Source: Thermoplasmatota archaeon
Lineage (GTDB): Archaea; Thermoplasmatota; E2; DHVEG-1
Direction of reading: 5' to 3'
NCBI GenBank assembly: GCA_030612095.1
Contig: JAUWOO010000082.1
Location: forward strand, 1 to 8,106
DNA length: 8,106 nt
Part shown: positions 1 to 6,110 of the stretch, piece by piece
How the letters are laid out: every line of letters begins with the position of its first letter
How positions within the stretch are numbered: the stretch's first letter is position 1
Notes under the pieces: model-generated
What the model was told of the DNA's origin: nothing
Databases searched by the model: none
What the model saw: only the letters and a program-made list of their open reading frames with translations
Made by a program: the position numbers and the translations under genes

Positions 1-1
1 A

Positions 2-379
2 AAACCAAAACAAAAAAATAGTATCATACCAAAACTTACCAAACTTGCATTAACAACCAGTCAGAGGTCTAAATCTGCCCATGAAACCGTAGAACAATTC
101 TTCCTGATCAATGATTCTACAACAGTTTGCAGTGAACTCCCCGTCTTCATCAACCCAAAGGAGATAGATTCACTCAACATAAACACCCCACTCACTGGCC
201 ACATCGATCTAATACAAATCAAATACGACAAACTCTACATCTTAGATTACAAACCAAATCTTAGACATCCTGAACAGTACACCAGCCAACCAGTCTGTCC
301 ATACGTCTTCAATAGAAAAACCATTCATCAATATATAAATACTTTGTTTAAGAAAAACGTAAAACATAGTCTTTTCTAA
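2..379 (+). CDS. PD-(D/E)XK nuclease-like protein, 3' part (5' end outside window)
   Basis: The frame is open from the window edge for 125 codons to TAA at 377-379, with no start visible. The key segment is at fragment residues 65-85: a TGHIDLI block (Asp69), then a beta-strand ending in ILDYKP (Asp82, Lys84). Asp, about a dozen residues, then (D/E)-x-K is the core of the PD-(D/E)XK nuclease fold seen in RecB/Cas4-like proteins, and TGHID...ILDYKP occurs in a family common in archaeal genomes. From memory, relatives continue with a Gln-Leu-x-x-Tyr-Ala helix and a Trp/Phe-rich tail. Here the sequence after residue 90 (HPEQYTSQPV...) does not follow that and ends early, so the gene is probably broken near position 280, although neither other forward frame shows the missing helix. 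Fold assignment is fairly secure; cellular role is unknown. Confidence 0.7.
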   Translation, partial: KPKQKNSIIPKLTKLALTTSQRSKSAHETVEQFFLINDSTTVCSELPVFINPKEIDSLNINTPLTGHIDLIQIKYDKLYILDYKPNLRHPEQYTSQPVCPYVFNRKTIHQYINTLFKKNVKHSLF

Positions 380-544
380 ATGAATAGTATATAAATCAAT
401 CCATTTTCCCTTCCGTAATTATGCACAACAATTCACCTCCCTATGAGTCCATTTAACATTTCGGAAGCTAACTAGGAAACTTGCCTACTGGTTGTTCTTG
501 CAGTTTTGTTATAATTATGGGGTGATTTTCAGTTTTAATCTGAT

Positions 545-1810
545 TTATTCCAAAATCCATTTCCAAACTGGTTTTACAATTATTTTTTTATTTCCAATTT
601 TTAATTCATCCTCTTGGTCATATGTTAATATAAGCCCAGTTTTTTGTTTGAATGTATCCATTGCTGTTATCAAACCATTGGTTTCCCTGCTCTTATTGTT
701 TTCGTTTAGTTCCCATGTTACCTGCATTATTGAATGTATTTTTTTATTCTTCAGAGTGACAAAATCACATTCTTGCTTTTCTGAAAAATAAAAAACATCA
801 ACATATTGTCTGTTTAGCGTGTTAAATACAATATTTTCAAGAAGCCAACCTTTATCTTTTGTGAGTCTTGTTGATAGTGTCTTAAGAAAACCGTTATCGA
901 TAATATAGAGTTTTTTATCGTTTATTAGTTGTTTTTTTATGCTGTGTTCAAATTTATTTATTGTTTTGGCAAAAAATGTTTCTTCAAGATAAGAGATATA
1001 TTTTTTTACTGTGTTCACACTGCCTATTCCAGTTATTTTTTTAATAGCGTTGTAACTAAATTTGTTGGAAAAATTGCTTACCATATACTGATATAGTTCT
1101 CTTATTGAAGCAATGTTATCTACATGGTATCTTACAATAATGTCTTTTAAAATAATATCCTCATATGTTCTCATAAGTATTTCATCATCTTTAAATTGTA
1201 AATATTCCGGCATCCCTCCTTCTTCTAGATATTCTATAAACAATTTTTTAATTTTCACTCTGCCTTCTGTAAGATACATCATATTTTTTTCAAATTTGAA
1301 TTTTTTTAATTTTAGGAATTCTAAAAATGAAAAAGGTTTGACTACAATATCAACGTGTCTTCCTGTAAGTTTTGTGCCAAGTTCTTTACTTAACAGGTTT
1401 GCATTTGATCCTGTGATATAAAATTTAAATCCGTTGTCACAAAATCTTCGTACAAATGTTTCAAAATTATTTATGTTCTGGATTTCATCTATAAAAAAGG
1501 TCTTACATTCCCCATATAGTTCAACAAGAGTTTCATATATCTCGTCGAATTTACTTGCATCAAAATTAAAAAGCCGTTCGTCTTCAAAATTAATATAGTA
1601 AAATTCTTTGTTTTTGTAGTATTGCTCAATTATCTGTTTTAGAAGTGTCGATTTACCACATCTTCTTACGCCAGTTATAACTACTACATGGGGCATTTTC
1701 CTTTTTTGTTCTATTTCTTTTAGAACACTTCTTTCAATGCCAAAAGATTTCTTTAAAATGTTTTCTCTTTGAGATACAACTATTTGTTTTAATTGTTCTT
1801 TTGTAAGCAT
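545..1810 (-). CDS. AAA ATPase with DUF4143-type C-terminal domain (421 aa)
   Basis: This is a P-loop ATPase of the large prokaryotic AAA/DUF4143 family, whose cellular role is poorly defined. Walker A is GVRRCGKST at residues 47-55, Walker B is FFIDE at 105-109, and the sensor-like TGSN is at 133-136, followed by GTKLTGRH (145-152) and PFSFLEF (159-165). The DUF4143 part shows GGMPEYL (198-204), YEDIILKDIIVRY (216-228), a winged-helix-like NTVKKYISYLEE segment, then LLEN and ECDF (Asp349). The usual closing E-V-K of the nuclease-like fold is replaced by Q-V-T (363-365), so that domain is probably not catalytic. The frame also opens at 1858, but a TATA box at 1836-1844 lies inside that extension and about 30 bp before the ATG at 1810. 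The shorter, essentially leaderless start is therefore chosen. The C-terminus (PVWKWILE) looks complete. No neighbour is close enough to form an operon. Confidence 0.9.
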   Translation of the reverse strand: MLTKEQLKQIVVSQRENILKKSFGIERSVLKEIEQKRKMPHVVVITGVRRCGKSTLLKQIIEQYYKNKEFYYINFEDERLFNFDASKFDEIYETLVELYGECKTFFIDEIQNINNFETFVRRFCDNGFKFYITGSNANLLSKELGTKLTGRHVDIVVKPFSFLEFLKLKKFKFEKNMMYLTEGRVKIKKLFIEYLEEGGMPEYLQFKDDEILMRTYEDIILKDIIVRYHVDNIASIRELYQYMVSNFSNKFSYNAIKKITGIGSVNTVKKYISYLEETFFAKTINKFEHSIKKQLINDKKLYIIDNGFLKTLSTRLTKDKGWLLENIVFNTLNRQYVDVFYFSEKQECDFVTLKNKKIHSIMQVTWELNENNKSRETNGLITAMDTFKQKTGLILTYDQEDELKIGNKKIIVKPVWKWILE

Positions 1811-1835
1811 GGTACATATGTATATTTGGTGATTA

Positions 1836-1844
1836 TTTATAAAT
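1836..1844 (-). promoter_or_regulatory. TATA-like box for the 545-1810 ATPase gene
   Basis: Read on the minus strand the site is ATTTATAAA. Its centre is about 30 bp before the ATG at 1810, close to the usual archaeal TATA-to-start distance, so transcription should begin at or within a few bases of that ATG. No Shine-Dalgarno-like sequence precedes the start, which fits leaderless translation. Confidence 0.6.
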
Positions 1845-2014
1845 GTTTTCATTACCATTGCATAAAATACTTATATTTTGTACAATGCCATTGAAAATTA
1901 TGTAATTGAAAAACAGCAGCTATCTACCCTTGCAACAGAGGGAAAAACAAGGGGCATACTATTCATTCACACTCATTTCACAACGAACTCGTTTTGAACC
2001 CGCTTGCAAGCATC

Positions 2015-2030
2015 GTCTGCCATCCTTCAT
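2015..2030. repeat. Half copy of palindromic repeat family A
   Basis: The sequence GTCTGCCATCCTTCAT matches exactly the left arm of the palindrome at 5772-5803, but the right arm is absent and is replaced by AT-rich DNA. It lies in the 569-bp gap between the ATPase gene and the radC fragment. A weaker CAGCTATCTACC at about 1916-1927 may be another decayed piece. No gene is supported in 1811-2120. Confidence 0.55.
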
Positions 2031-2120
2031 AATTATATTAACTTGTTTTTGGATTAACCTTTTGGTCTGATCTAATGAAATCAGTTCTAGATGCAACAAA
2101 CCCAGCTCACAAACAGCCAT

Positions 2121-2380
2121 CGCAAAACCCGTCATATATCAGACATCTTTTGCACGTAAACTCTGTCAACTAAAACAACAATCTCAACAGAAGAAAACCA
2201 CCATCTTCAAAAACCATTTCAGCTCCAGAGCTACATCAACCCCTTACCAGACGACTTTCGCACGCGAAACCTGTCAGTTATAGCCCTTTGTTGTGCAAAA
2301 CTCGTCATATATCAGACATCTTTTGCATGCAATCTTTGTCAGTTATCCAATAAATTTTGCACACAATCCTCATCAGATAT
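2121..2380. repeat. Degenerate direct-repeat cluster, family B (six copies)
   Basis: Six imperfect copies share the pattern TTTTGCAYGCAAAC, a few variable bases, then GTCA and usually an AT-rich tail. They sit near 2121-2140, 2148-2170, 2253-2280, 2284-2310, 2318-2346 and 2351-2380. Neighbouring copies within each subgroup are about 30-34 bp apart. Two copy pairs form a larger duplication in which 2130-2154 and 2303-2327 are identical over 25 bp. The TGCATGCA centre is itself palindromic. Both repeat and spacing vary, so this is not a CRISPR array. The cluster ends exactly at the stop codon of the radC fragment. Function is unknown; a decayed mobile-element end or multi-site protein-binding region would both fit. 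Confidence 0.65.
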
Positions 2381-2502
2381 TATATACAGTGATTTTGTTG
2401 TAATAATCCACTCCGCATTAATTTCTCTTTTTGCCTCTCATCTTCAGGCCAATTTTTTATTGATTTTTTATAAACTTTATTATGTCCTGTTTCTTTCGAC
2501 AT
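2380..2502 (-). pseudogene. radC: RadC N-terminal fragment (40 aa), truncated
   Basis: A short frame from ATG at 2502 to TAA at 2380-2382 encodes 40 residues. Residues 12-30 contain KKSIKNWPEDERQKEKLMR, which matches the start of RadC/JAB-domain proteins, where an (I/L)K-x-(W/L)PEDERPREKL motif precedes the helix-hairpin-helix region. Here PR of the usual RPREKL is QK, and similarity stops after KLMR-SG; the LSDAELL segment and the whole JAB metalloprotease-like domain are missing. No continuation was found in the other two minus frames into 2300-2380. The loss point abuts the family B cluster, suggesting its arrival or recombination removed the rest. It starts 45 bp after the AbiEii stop on the same strand, so the full gene may once have been third in that operon. 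RadC function is not well established even when intact. Confidence 0.55.
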
Positions 2503-2547
2503 TACTTATTCTTACTCGATTTAACAAATTCTTTTAAATTCTCAGAT

Positions 2548-3435
2548 TTAACTCGCCTTTATGCTTCCAAACGCCTTATCCAACTCGTCAAGGGTTTTCT
2601 GCATATCAAACTTTTTCTGCTCGCCAATTGTCAGAACCGGAAAAAGTTCATCTTTAACTCTTCCCTTCATCTCTTCAATCTCTTTTTCACTTCTGCCAAG
2701 ATTCATCCTGTATTTTTCCATCTCATTTGAAAATTTATCTTCCTCGAGTTTTCTTTTGAAAAGTTTAATAACTTCGTTATCTTTAAAATCAAAACCTTCC
2801 CTTAAAAGATAGGTTAAATCATAAAAATCCCTCGCTGCGATTATTTTTCTCGTGGCAGCTGCTCTTAACTTCTCTGCCACCAGCTCTTTTAGTGCAAGAC
2901 AGTTAATAACGCCAGCATCAAAAAGAGGCTCTTTAGTAAAGGGATGTAAGAATTTATGATTAATCTTTTTTATCACAGTAGGCAGAATAGGATTAAACCT
3001 CAAGCTAATCTCAAGCTTTATTGATTCTTCCTTATTTAACACGACAGAATCATAATCAAGATAGAAGATATACTGCCTTGATTCCCTGTGACCTGCTTTA
3101 TTTAATCCCTCTACGCTCATACCATATTGTTTAAGAAACGGCCTGAGAGCTTGTTTTATCGGATTCATTGCGTTGCTTCTTGTTGTTCTCGTTGATTTAT
3201 CGCTGGTCTTAAGAGTAAAATCCAAATCCTCACTCAGACGATAATACGAGTAATAAATCTTGCTTAAACATGTGCCGCCTTTAAATACCAGGTCATCATT
3301 TAATTCATTTATACCTGAAAGAACAACGGTAATGTAATAATCCTTTTCAAGAAGCCTTAAAGGAAAACCAGTCTGCGCAGATGTCCTCCCAAGAATCTTA
3401 AGGAATTCATCCTTATTCTTATGCAACATTTTCAA
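2548..3435 (-). CDS. abiEii: AbiEii-type nucleotidyltransferase toxin (295 aa)
   Basis: This is the toxin half of a type IV (AbiE) toxin-antitoxin pair. Family members are nucleotidyltransferases of the DUF1814/AbiEii group, and studied relatives such as mycobacterial MenT enzymes add nucleotides to tRNA. All hallmark motifs are visible: EKDYYIT (30-36), KGGTCLSK (52-59), RLSEDLDF with both catalytic aspartates (Asp70 and Asp72), IKLEIS (139-144) and the C-terminal EKLRAAATRK...ARDFYDL (188-207). The length fits the family and no lesion is seen, so it is probably functional. The start at 3435 overlaps the last 17 bases of the upstream AbiEi gene, indicating translational coupling; Met3 (3429) is a possible alternative. 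A RadC remnant follows on the same strand. Which RNA or nucleotide it uses cannot be read from the sequence. Confidence 0.93.
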   Translation of the reverse strand: MKMLHKNKDEFLKILGRTSAQTGFPLRLLEKDYYITVVLSGINELNDDLVFKGGTCLSKIYYSYYRLSEDLDFTLKTSDKSTRTTRSNAMNPIKQALRPFLKQYGMSVEGLNKAGHRESRQYIFYLDYDSVVLNKEESIKLEISLRFNPILPTVIKKINHKFLHPFTKEPLFDAGVINCLALKELVAEKLRAAATRKIIAARDFYDLTYLLREGFDFKDNEVIKLFKRKLEEDKFSNEMEKYRMNLGRSEKEIEEMKGRVKDELFPVLTIGEQKKFDMQKTLDELDKAFGSIKAS

Positions 3436-4219
3436 TTAGCATCCACTTTCTGTTTATTCTTCCTTTTCTTGATTTTGAGGGATAAAGCACAACAAGAGAT
3501 GTCTTTCTCACGCTTTTAAGCAAGGATATAAGTTTTTTATCATTAATGCCTGCTTTCTCCAGAACAAAACCTATCCTTTTCCTCACTGAAATGTTAGGGA
3601 ATTTTACAGCATATTTAATCAATTTTGTAACATCAATCTTCTTGAACTTCACCTTTTCTTCCAGAATCTCAAACGCTCTCTTCAAACCGCCAACAGGCCC
3701 TGGAAAATAGAACATATCGACGAGAGTCCTTTCTCTATCGCTTACAATAACCTCAACATCCTTTATTCTTATTTTTTCAAGCCCATACATCTTTCGTAAG
3801 GATATTTTAATCATCTTAAACTGCATACTGCCTATTGTTTTATCACGCTGCAAAGAAGTGTTAAGTATAAACATTGTCTGAAAAATCTGGTCCGTAAAAC
3901 CATAGTAATTGTACATTGTCGCATATCCAATATAGTAATTTCCTTTTGGAAACAAAACAGGCGGCACAAGAAACTCATTTATGCTGCTTCCCGCTGGTCC
4001 CGACTCAAGAGGCGAAAAAAAGTAAACCCCTCTTTTTATCGCCGTAAGTATGCCTTTTTTCTTTAGCCTGAAGAGGGTTTTTTCCTTTGCTCTTCCGGGA
4101 AAGTCAAAATACTTACCAAACTGGTCTCTTGTTATTATTGTAGTTTTCTCGTAGGTGAGTCTTGCTACAACTTCCCGCTCTCTGGGGTTCATATACTGCA
4201 TTGTATTATTTTTCATCAT
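3419..4219 (-). CDS. abiEi: AbiEi-type antitoxin / transcriptional regulator (266 aa)
   Basis: First gene of the AbiE operon and the partner of the AbiEii toxin. In studied systems AbiEi has an N-terminal winged helix that represses its own promoter and a C-terminal domain needed for antitoxicity, and it need not form a stable complex with the toxin. Here a winged-helix-like segment spans about residues 14-67, ending in KKKGILTAIKRGVYFF. A YIGYATMYNYYGFTDQIF block follows at 96-113, and the family signature SDRERTLVDMF is at 160-170. The N-terminus offers Met1, Met2, Met7 and Met10. The first was kept because a TATA-like box lies about 31 bp upstream of it and GGAAAG directly precedes it. It overlaps abiEii by 17 bases. 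No truncation or frameshift is seen. Confidence 0.9.
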   Translation of the reverse strand: MMKNNTMQYMNPREREVVARLTYEKTTIITRDQFGKYFDFPGRAKEKTLFRLKKKGILTAIKRGVYFFSPLESGPAGSSINEFLVPPVLFPKGNYYIGYATMYNYYGFTDQIFQTMFILNTSLQRDKTIGSMQFKMIKISLRKMYGLEKIRIKDVEVIVSDRERTLVDMFYFPGPVGGLKRAFEILEEKVKFKKIDVTKLIKYAVKFPNISVRKRIGFVLEKAGINDKKLISLLKSVRKTSLVVLYPSKSRKGRINRKWMLIENVA

Positions 4220-4246
4220 CTTTCCTGTATATAGAAATATCGTAAA

Positions 4247-4254
4247 TTTATATA
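4247..4254 (-). promoter_or_regulatory. TATA-like box for the abiEi-abiEii operon
   Basis: The minus-strand sequence TATATAAA is centred about 31 bp before the abiEi ATG at 4219, giving a predicted leader of only a few bases. AbiEi proteins normally autoregulate by binding inverted repeats at their own promoter. No clear inverted repeat overlaps this box; the nearest palindromic sequences are the family B copies more than 110 bp upstream. Confidence 0.5.
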
Positions 4255-4365
4255 CACCATAGATTCTACACCCTTATATACCTTTTTCAAGCAATTAAAG
4301 CCATGCTGTTGGAAATGCATTTTTGTCTTTTTTCAACATTTTTAAATACGAAACCTCCAACCAGC

Positions 4366-4423
4366 TATTGCAAACTTCGTCAGTTAGCTGACAACTTCTG
4401 CATGCAAACTTCGTCAGATGTCC
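4366..4423. repeat. Family B repeats, two strong copies upstream of abiE
   Basis: Two copies carry GCAAACTTCGTCAG at 4370-4383 and 4404-4417, 34 bp apart. Between them GTCAGTTAGCTGAC (4379-4392) is an inverted repeat, and the second copy contains the palindrome TGCATGCA (4399-4406) flanked by TGAC on one side and GTCA on the other. A diverged copy is probably present at 4531-4555 (ATCTTTTACACGAAAATCTT). They are the same repeat, in the same orientation, as the cluster at 2121-2380, so the AbiE operon lies between two groups of them. The remainder of 4255-4598 shows no supported gene. Confidence 0.6.
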
Positions 4424-4598
4424 TTTCATTCATCACCATTATTCACCTGCAGAATTCGGTAGATATCTCCATCGTTCTCAACCCTCTTTTACACCCATAA
4501 CCCCAACATATGGCACTAGTTTTATGAACCATCTTTTACACGAAAATCTTGAGTGATACATCTGCTCTTTTTTCCACTGGAAGAAAACCGCATTGAAT

Positions 4599-5339
4599 TC
4601 ATTGCGTTGTTCTTAGTATTTTATGAATGTCAGAAAGCTTTTTTTCGCTTTTCTTAATATCAATGCGAGCATCTACTGCAATGCGATGAACAAGACTGTT
4701 TTTTGATCATGTAATCTTCCAATATGTTTTGGCATTCTACGCAAGACCATTTCATCCCATGAATCATTTCTTTTGATAGCAGAGATAACATCCTTAATTG
4801 ATGTAAGTTGTAAGAGAACAATTGAATCAAAGATATTCTTATAATCTGCAGGAAGACCAAGTTTGACCGCAGTAAGATCCGCAACCGGAGGCACGTGAAT
4901 AAAAAGGGCTTTATCAAGAGTATGAAAGCATATCTTTTTTCTATTGTAATCAGTAAGGCTAAACTCAAAATAATGATCGGTTTGAAGTTCTGTAATACGT
5001 GGTCCTGATATCTCCACTCGTAATTCAGGAAGAAGTAGTTTCTGCTCCTGAGCACTTAAAGAGAAAGAAGGTTCATACGGCGTGTAGAGCTGAAAACCCC
5101 AATCAGTGTTCCGACAGGAGAGTCTATATGAGGAAAGGATGTTTTTTTGTCTTTAATACTCCTTTTTTATCTGCTACTGCATCGATATCAAGGGTGTATC
5201 TTTTATGGTTCTTTTGTGCATGTGCACGGACTCCCCAGCCACCGATGACCACAAGAGAATCTTTTATCAAGGAAAGCAGTTGAAGAGATTGATCTTCAAT
5301 ATCATTTTTAATACGAGTTGGATATTCCTGCAGGTTCAT
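4599..5339 (-). pseudogene. Nucleotidyltransferase (GGWGVRA...RYTLDIDA type), two frameshifts
   Basis: From ATG at 5339, residues 29-55 read LVVIGGWGVRAHA then RYTLDIDAV, the Gly-Gly and paired-aspartate motifs of a MNT/AbiEii-like nucleotidyltransferase. The frame stops at 5124-5126. Shifting frame at a 7-base A-run (plus-strand T-run 5142-5148) continues without a stop through NTDWGFQLYTPYEPSFSL, LRVEISGPRITELQ and VPPVADLTAVKLGLPADYKN to HDQK. A second shift at a 6-base A-run (4699-4704) restores a tail, SLVHRIAVDARIDIKKS and on to TGA at 4599-4601. One base too many at the first run and one too few at the second would explain everything, giving about 246 residues. The coding sense is well preserved on both sides, so the lesions are recent, phase-variable, or sequencing errors. 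It overlaps its upstream partner by 4 bases (ATGA), as in a toxin-antitoxin operon. Confidence 0.8.
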
Positions 5340-5764
5340 AATGCGCGTACTCCATGTCTGATGGCACCGAGATCTAGATATAAATCAACATTCCACCGTG
5401 ATTCATAGGGCTGTTCCCATCCTTGTTTTCCATATTTTTTTAGTTGTTTAAGAAAAATCGCTGGTTTTCCCGCAACATATTGGGAAAACAATGCAATGGT
5501 TTTTTTATCAACAAGACTGGGGGAAAGATCATGAATGATGTCTAGGTAGCAACCGACGATGTTGACCACTTTTTGCTTCTGTGCATATGCAAGAAGTTGG
5601 TTCATTTTCATTTTTTTTGATTGAAGAAGGAAAAGACATCTATCCTCAACACCATCAATGGTGAACAAAGAGGAAAGAAAGAGTTGTTCCAGATCGCCAT
5701 CATCCGGGGTACTCTCATAGACAACATGTCGTCCTTTCCCCTTCAGCACTCCTAACTCACTCAT
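5336..5764 (-). CDS. Unrecognised partner of the nucleotidyltransferase (about 142 aa, probably 5'-truncated)
   Basis: The product begins MSELGVLKGKGRHVVYESTP and ends WNVDLYLDLGAIRHGVRAL. It lacks a signal peptide, membrane segment or recognised catalytic motif. Its stop overlaps the nucleotidyltransferase start by 4 bases, so the two were translationally coupled; position and size suggest the antitoxin side of a pair. The closing LYLDL recalls the C-terminal segment of some AbiEi-like antitoxins, but that is only a resemblance. AbiEi-like proteins usually carry an N-terminal winged helix, and none is present. The frame can extend to a TTG at 5797, but those extra 11 codons lie mostly inside the repeat palindrome at 5774-5803, so ATG 5764 is preferred. 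The original 5' end may have been replaced by the repeat. A TATA-like stretch (5818-5825) inside the repeat module could still drive it. Confidence 0.6.
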   Translation of the reverse strand: MSELGVLKGKGRHVVYESTPDDGDLEQLFLSSLFTIDGVEDRCLFLLQSKKMKMNQLLAYAQKQKVVNIVGCYLDIIHDLSPSLVDKKTIALFSQYVAGKPAIFLKQLKKYGKQGWEQPYESRWNVDLYLDLGAIRHGVRAL

Positions 5765-5773
5765 CAGACGTGT

Positions 5774-5884
5774 CTGCCATCCTTCATATATGAACAATAG
5801 CAGTTACCGTCGTATTTATTATAAAGGATAGAAGGTGAATCATATATGAACTATGGCAGTTACCATTATGAAGGATAGCAGATA
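5774..5884. repeat. Family A palindromic module, left copy
   Basis: It contains one full palindrome with core TTCATATATGAA (5783-5794) and arms CTGCCATCC / CAATAGCAG (5774-5803), and a second around AATCATATATGAA (5838-5850) followed by CTATGGCAGTTACC, with centres 56 bp apart. A half copy, TTATGAAGGATAGCAGATA (5866-5884), follows. The same three-part order recurs at 7941-8052 in direct orientation, at roughly three-quarters identity by eye; the best part is 5824-5867 against 7992-8035, about 36 of 44 bases. The two copies bracket the ATPase gene. Confidence 0.75.
5818..5825 (-). promoter_or_regulatory. Possible TATA-like box within the left family A module
   Basis: On the minus strand this reads TTTATAAT in the context CTTTATAATAAATA, between the two palindromes. 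It is about 57 bp before ATG 5764, so a transcript starting about 25 bp downstream would carry the 5774-5803 palindrome in its short leader. It is 24 bp before the alternative TTG at 5797. The evidence is only base composition and position. Confidence 0.3.
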
Positions 5885-5902
5885 GGGATAACTAAAAAAC
5901 TC

Positions 5903-5934
5903 GTATTAAACTAAATAATACTTCGTTTTAATAC
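5903..5934. repeat. Inverted repeat upstream of the ATPase promoter
   Basis: GTATTAAAC (5903-5911) is answered by GTTTTAATAC (5925-5934), an imperfect inverted repeat with one bulged T and a 13-base AT-rich spacer. It lies between the left family A module and the TTGTCAA repeats. It could be an operator or a weak hairpin; in such AT-rich DNA chance is possible. Confidence 0.35.
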
Positions 5935-5961
5935 TCGTTATACGCAATTACCCCTAAACAC

Positions 5962-6072
5962 TTGTCAATGATGAAATAGTTTGTTTATAAATGAGTTGTC
6001 AAAAAACTCGAGACTAATTAGACATTTTTGTCAAAATCAAATTACTTTATTTATAAATGAGTTGTCAAAAAA
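5962..6072 (+). promoter_or_regulatory. Iteron-like TTGTCAA repeats with duplicated TATA boxes
   Basis: TTGTCAA occurs four times at 5962, 5996, 6028 and 6062, spaced 34, 32 and 34 bp. The pattern is part of a 66-bp tandem duplication: 5984-6006 and 6050-6072 are identical over 23 bases (TTTATAAATGAGTTGTCA plus AAAAA), and the sequence 5' of each copy also aligns partly. Each copy holds a strong TATA-like TTTATAAA. Spacing near three helical turns would place the motifs on one face of the DNA, as expected for a multi-site operator or iterons. The second copy's TTTATAAATG contains the first possible ATG of the ATPase gene, so transcription from that box would start downstream of that codon. 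Confidence 0.6.
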
Positions 6073-6080
6073 GAGAAAAC

Positions 6081-6088
6081 CTTATAAG
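6081..6088 (+). promoter_or_regulatory. TATA-like box closest to the 6111 start
   Basis: CTTATAAG is centred about 26 bp before the ATG at 6111 and would give a leaderless mRNA. It competes with two stronger boxes at 5984-5991 and 6050-6057, whose transcripts would begin near 6012 and 6078 and carry leaders to 6111. No Shine-Dalgarno-like sequence precedes 6057 or 6111. Confidence 0.4.
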
Positions 6089-6110
6089 GTATAACCCAGA
6101 TGTAAATTAC

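Noticed and set aside
492..791. 99-codon plus-strand frame rich in Phe, Ile and Ser that looks membrane-like
   Set aside because: It is antisense to the conserved C-terminus of the ATPase gene; hydrophobicity arises from reading A-rich codons backwards.
1988..2010. Possible tRNA T-arm (GCGGGTTCAAAA on the minus strand)
   Set aside because: The stem does not pair on the 3' side and no acceptor, D-arm or anticodon arm can be built around it.
2121..2380. Possible CRISPR array, because repeats recur every 30-35 bp
   Set aside because: Copies are degenerate along their whole length, no constant repeat alternates with unique spacers, and no cas gene is present.
4303..4500. 65-codon plus-strand frame in the intergenic region
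   Set aside because: It runs through the family B repeats, lacks recognisable domains and is explained by low stop frequency in repeat DNA.
4660..5055. 131-codon minus-strand frame
   Set aside because: It overlaps the frame carrying clear nucleotidyltransferase sequence (VEISGPRITELQ, VKLGLPADYKN) and has no protein-like motifs itself.
5124..5160. Programmed ribosomal frameshifting at the A-run in the nucleotidyltransferase gene
   Set aside because: The shift needed is +1 (or -2) at the first site and -1 at the second, neither in a canonical X-XXY-YYZ context, and no stimulatory structure is evident; simple indels are more economical.
6057..6110. Start of the second ATPase at ATG 6057
   Set aside because: Not excluded, but this ATG overlaps a TATA box and is part of a duplicated block whose other copy reaches a stop after a few codons; 6111 fits the promoter better.
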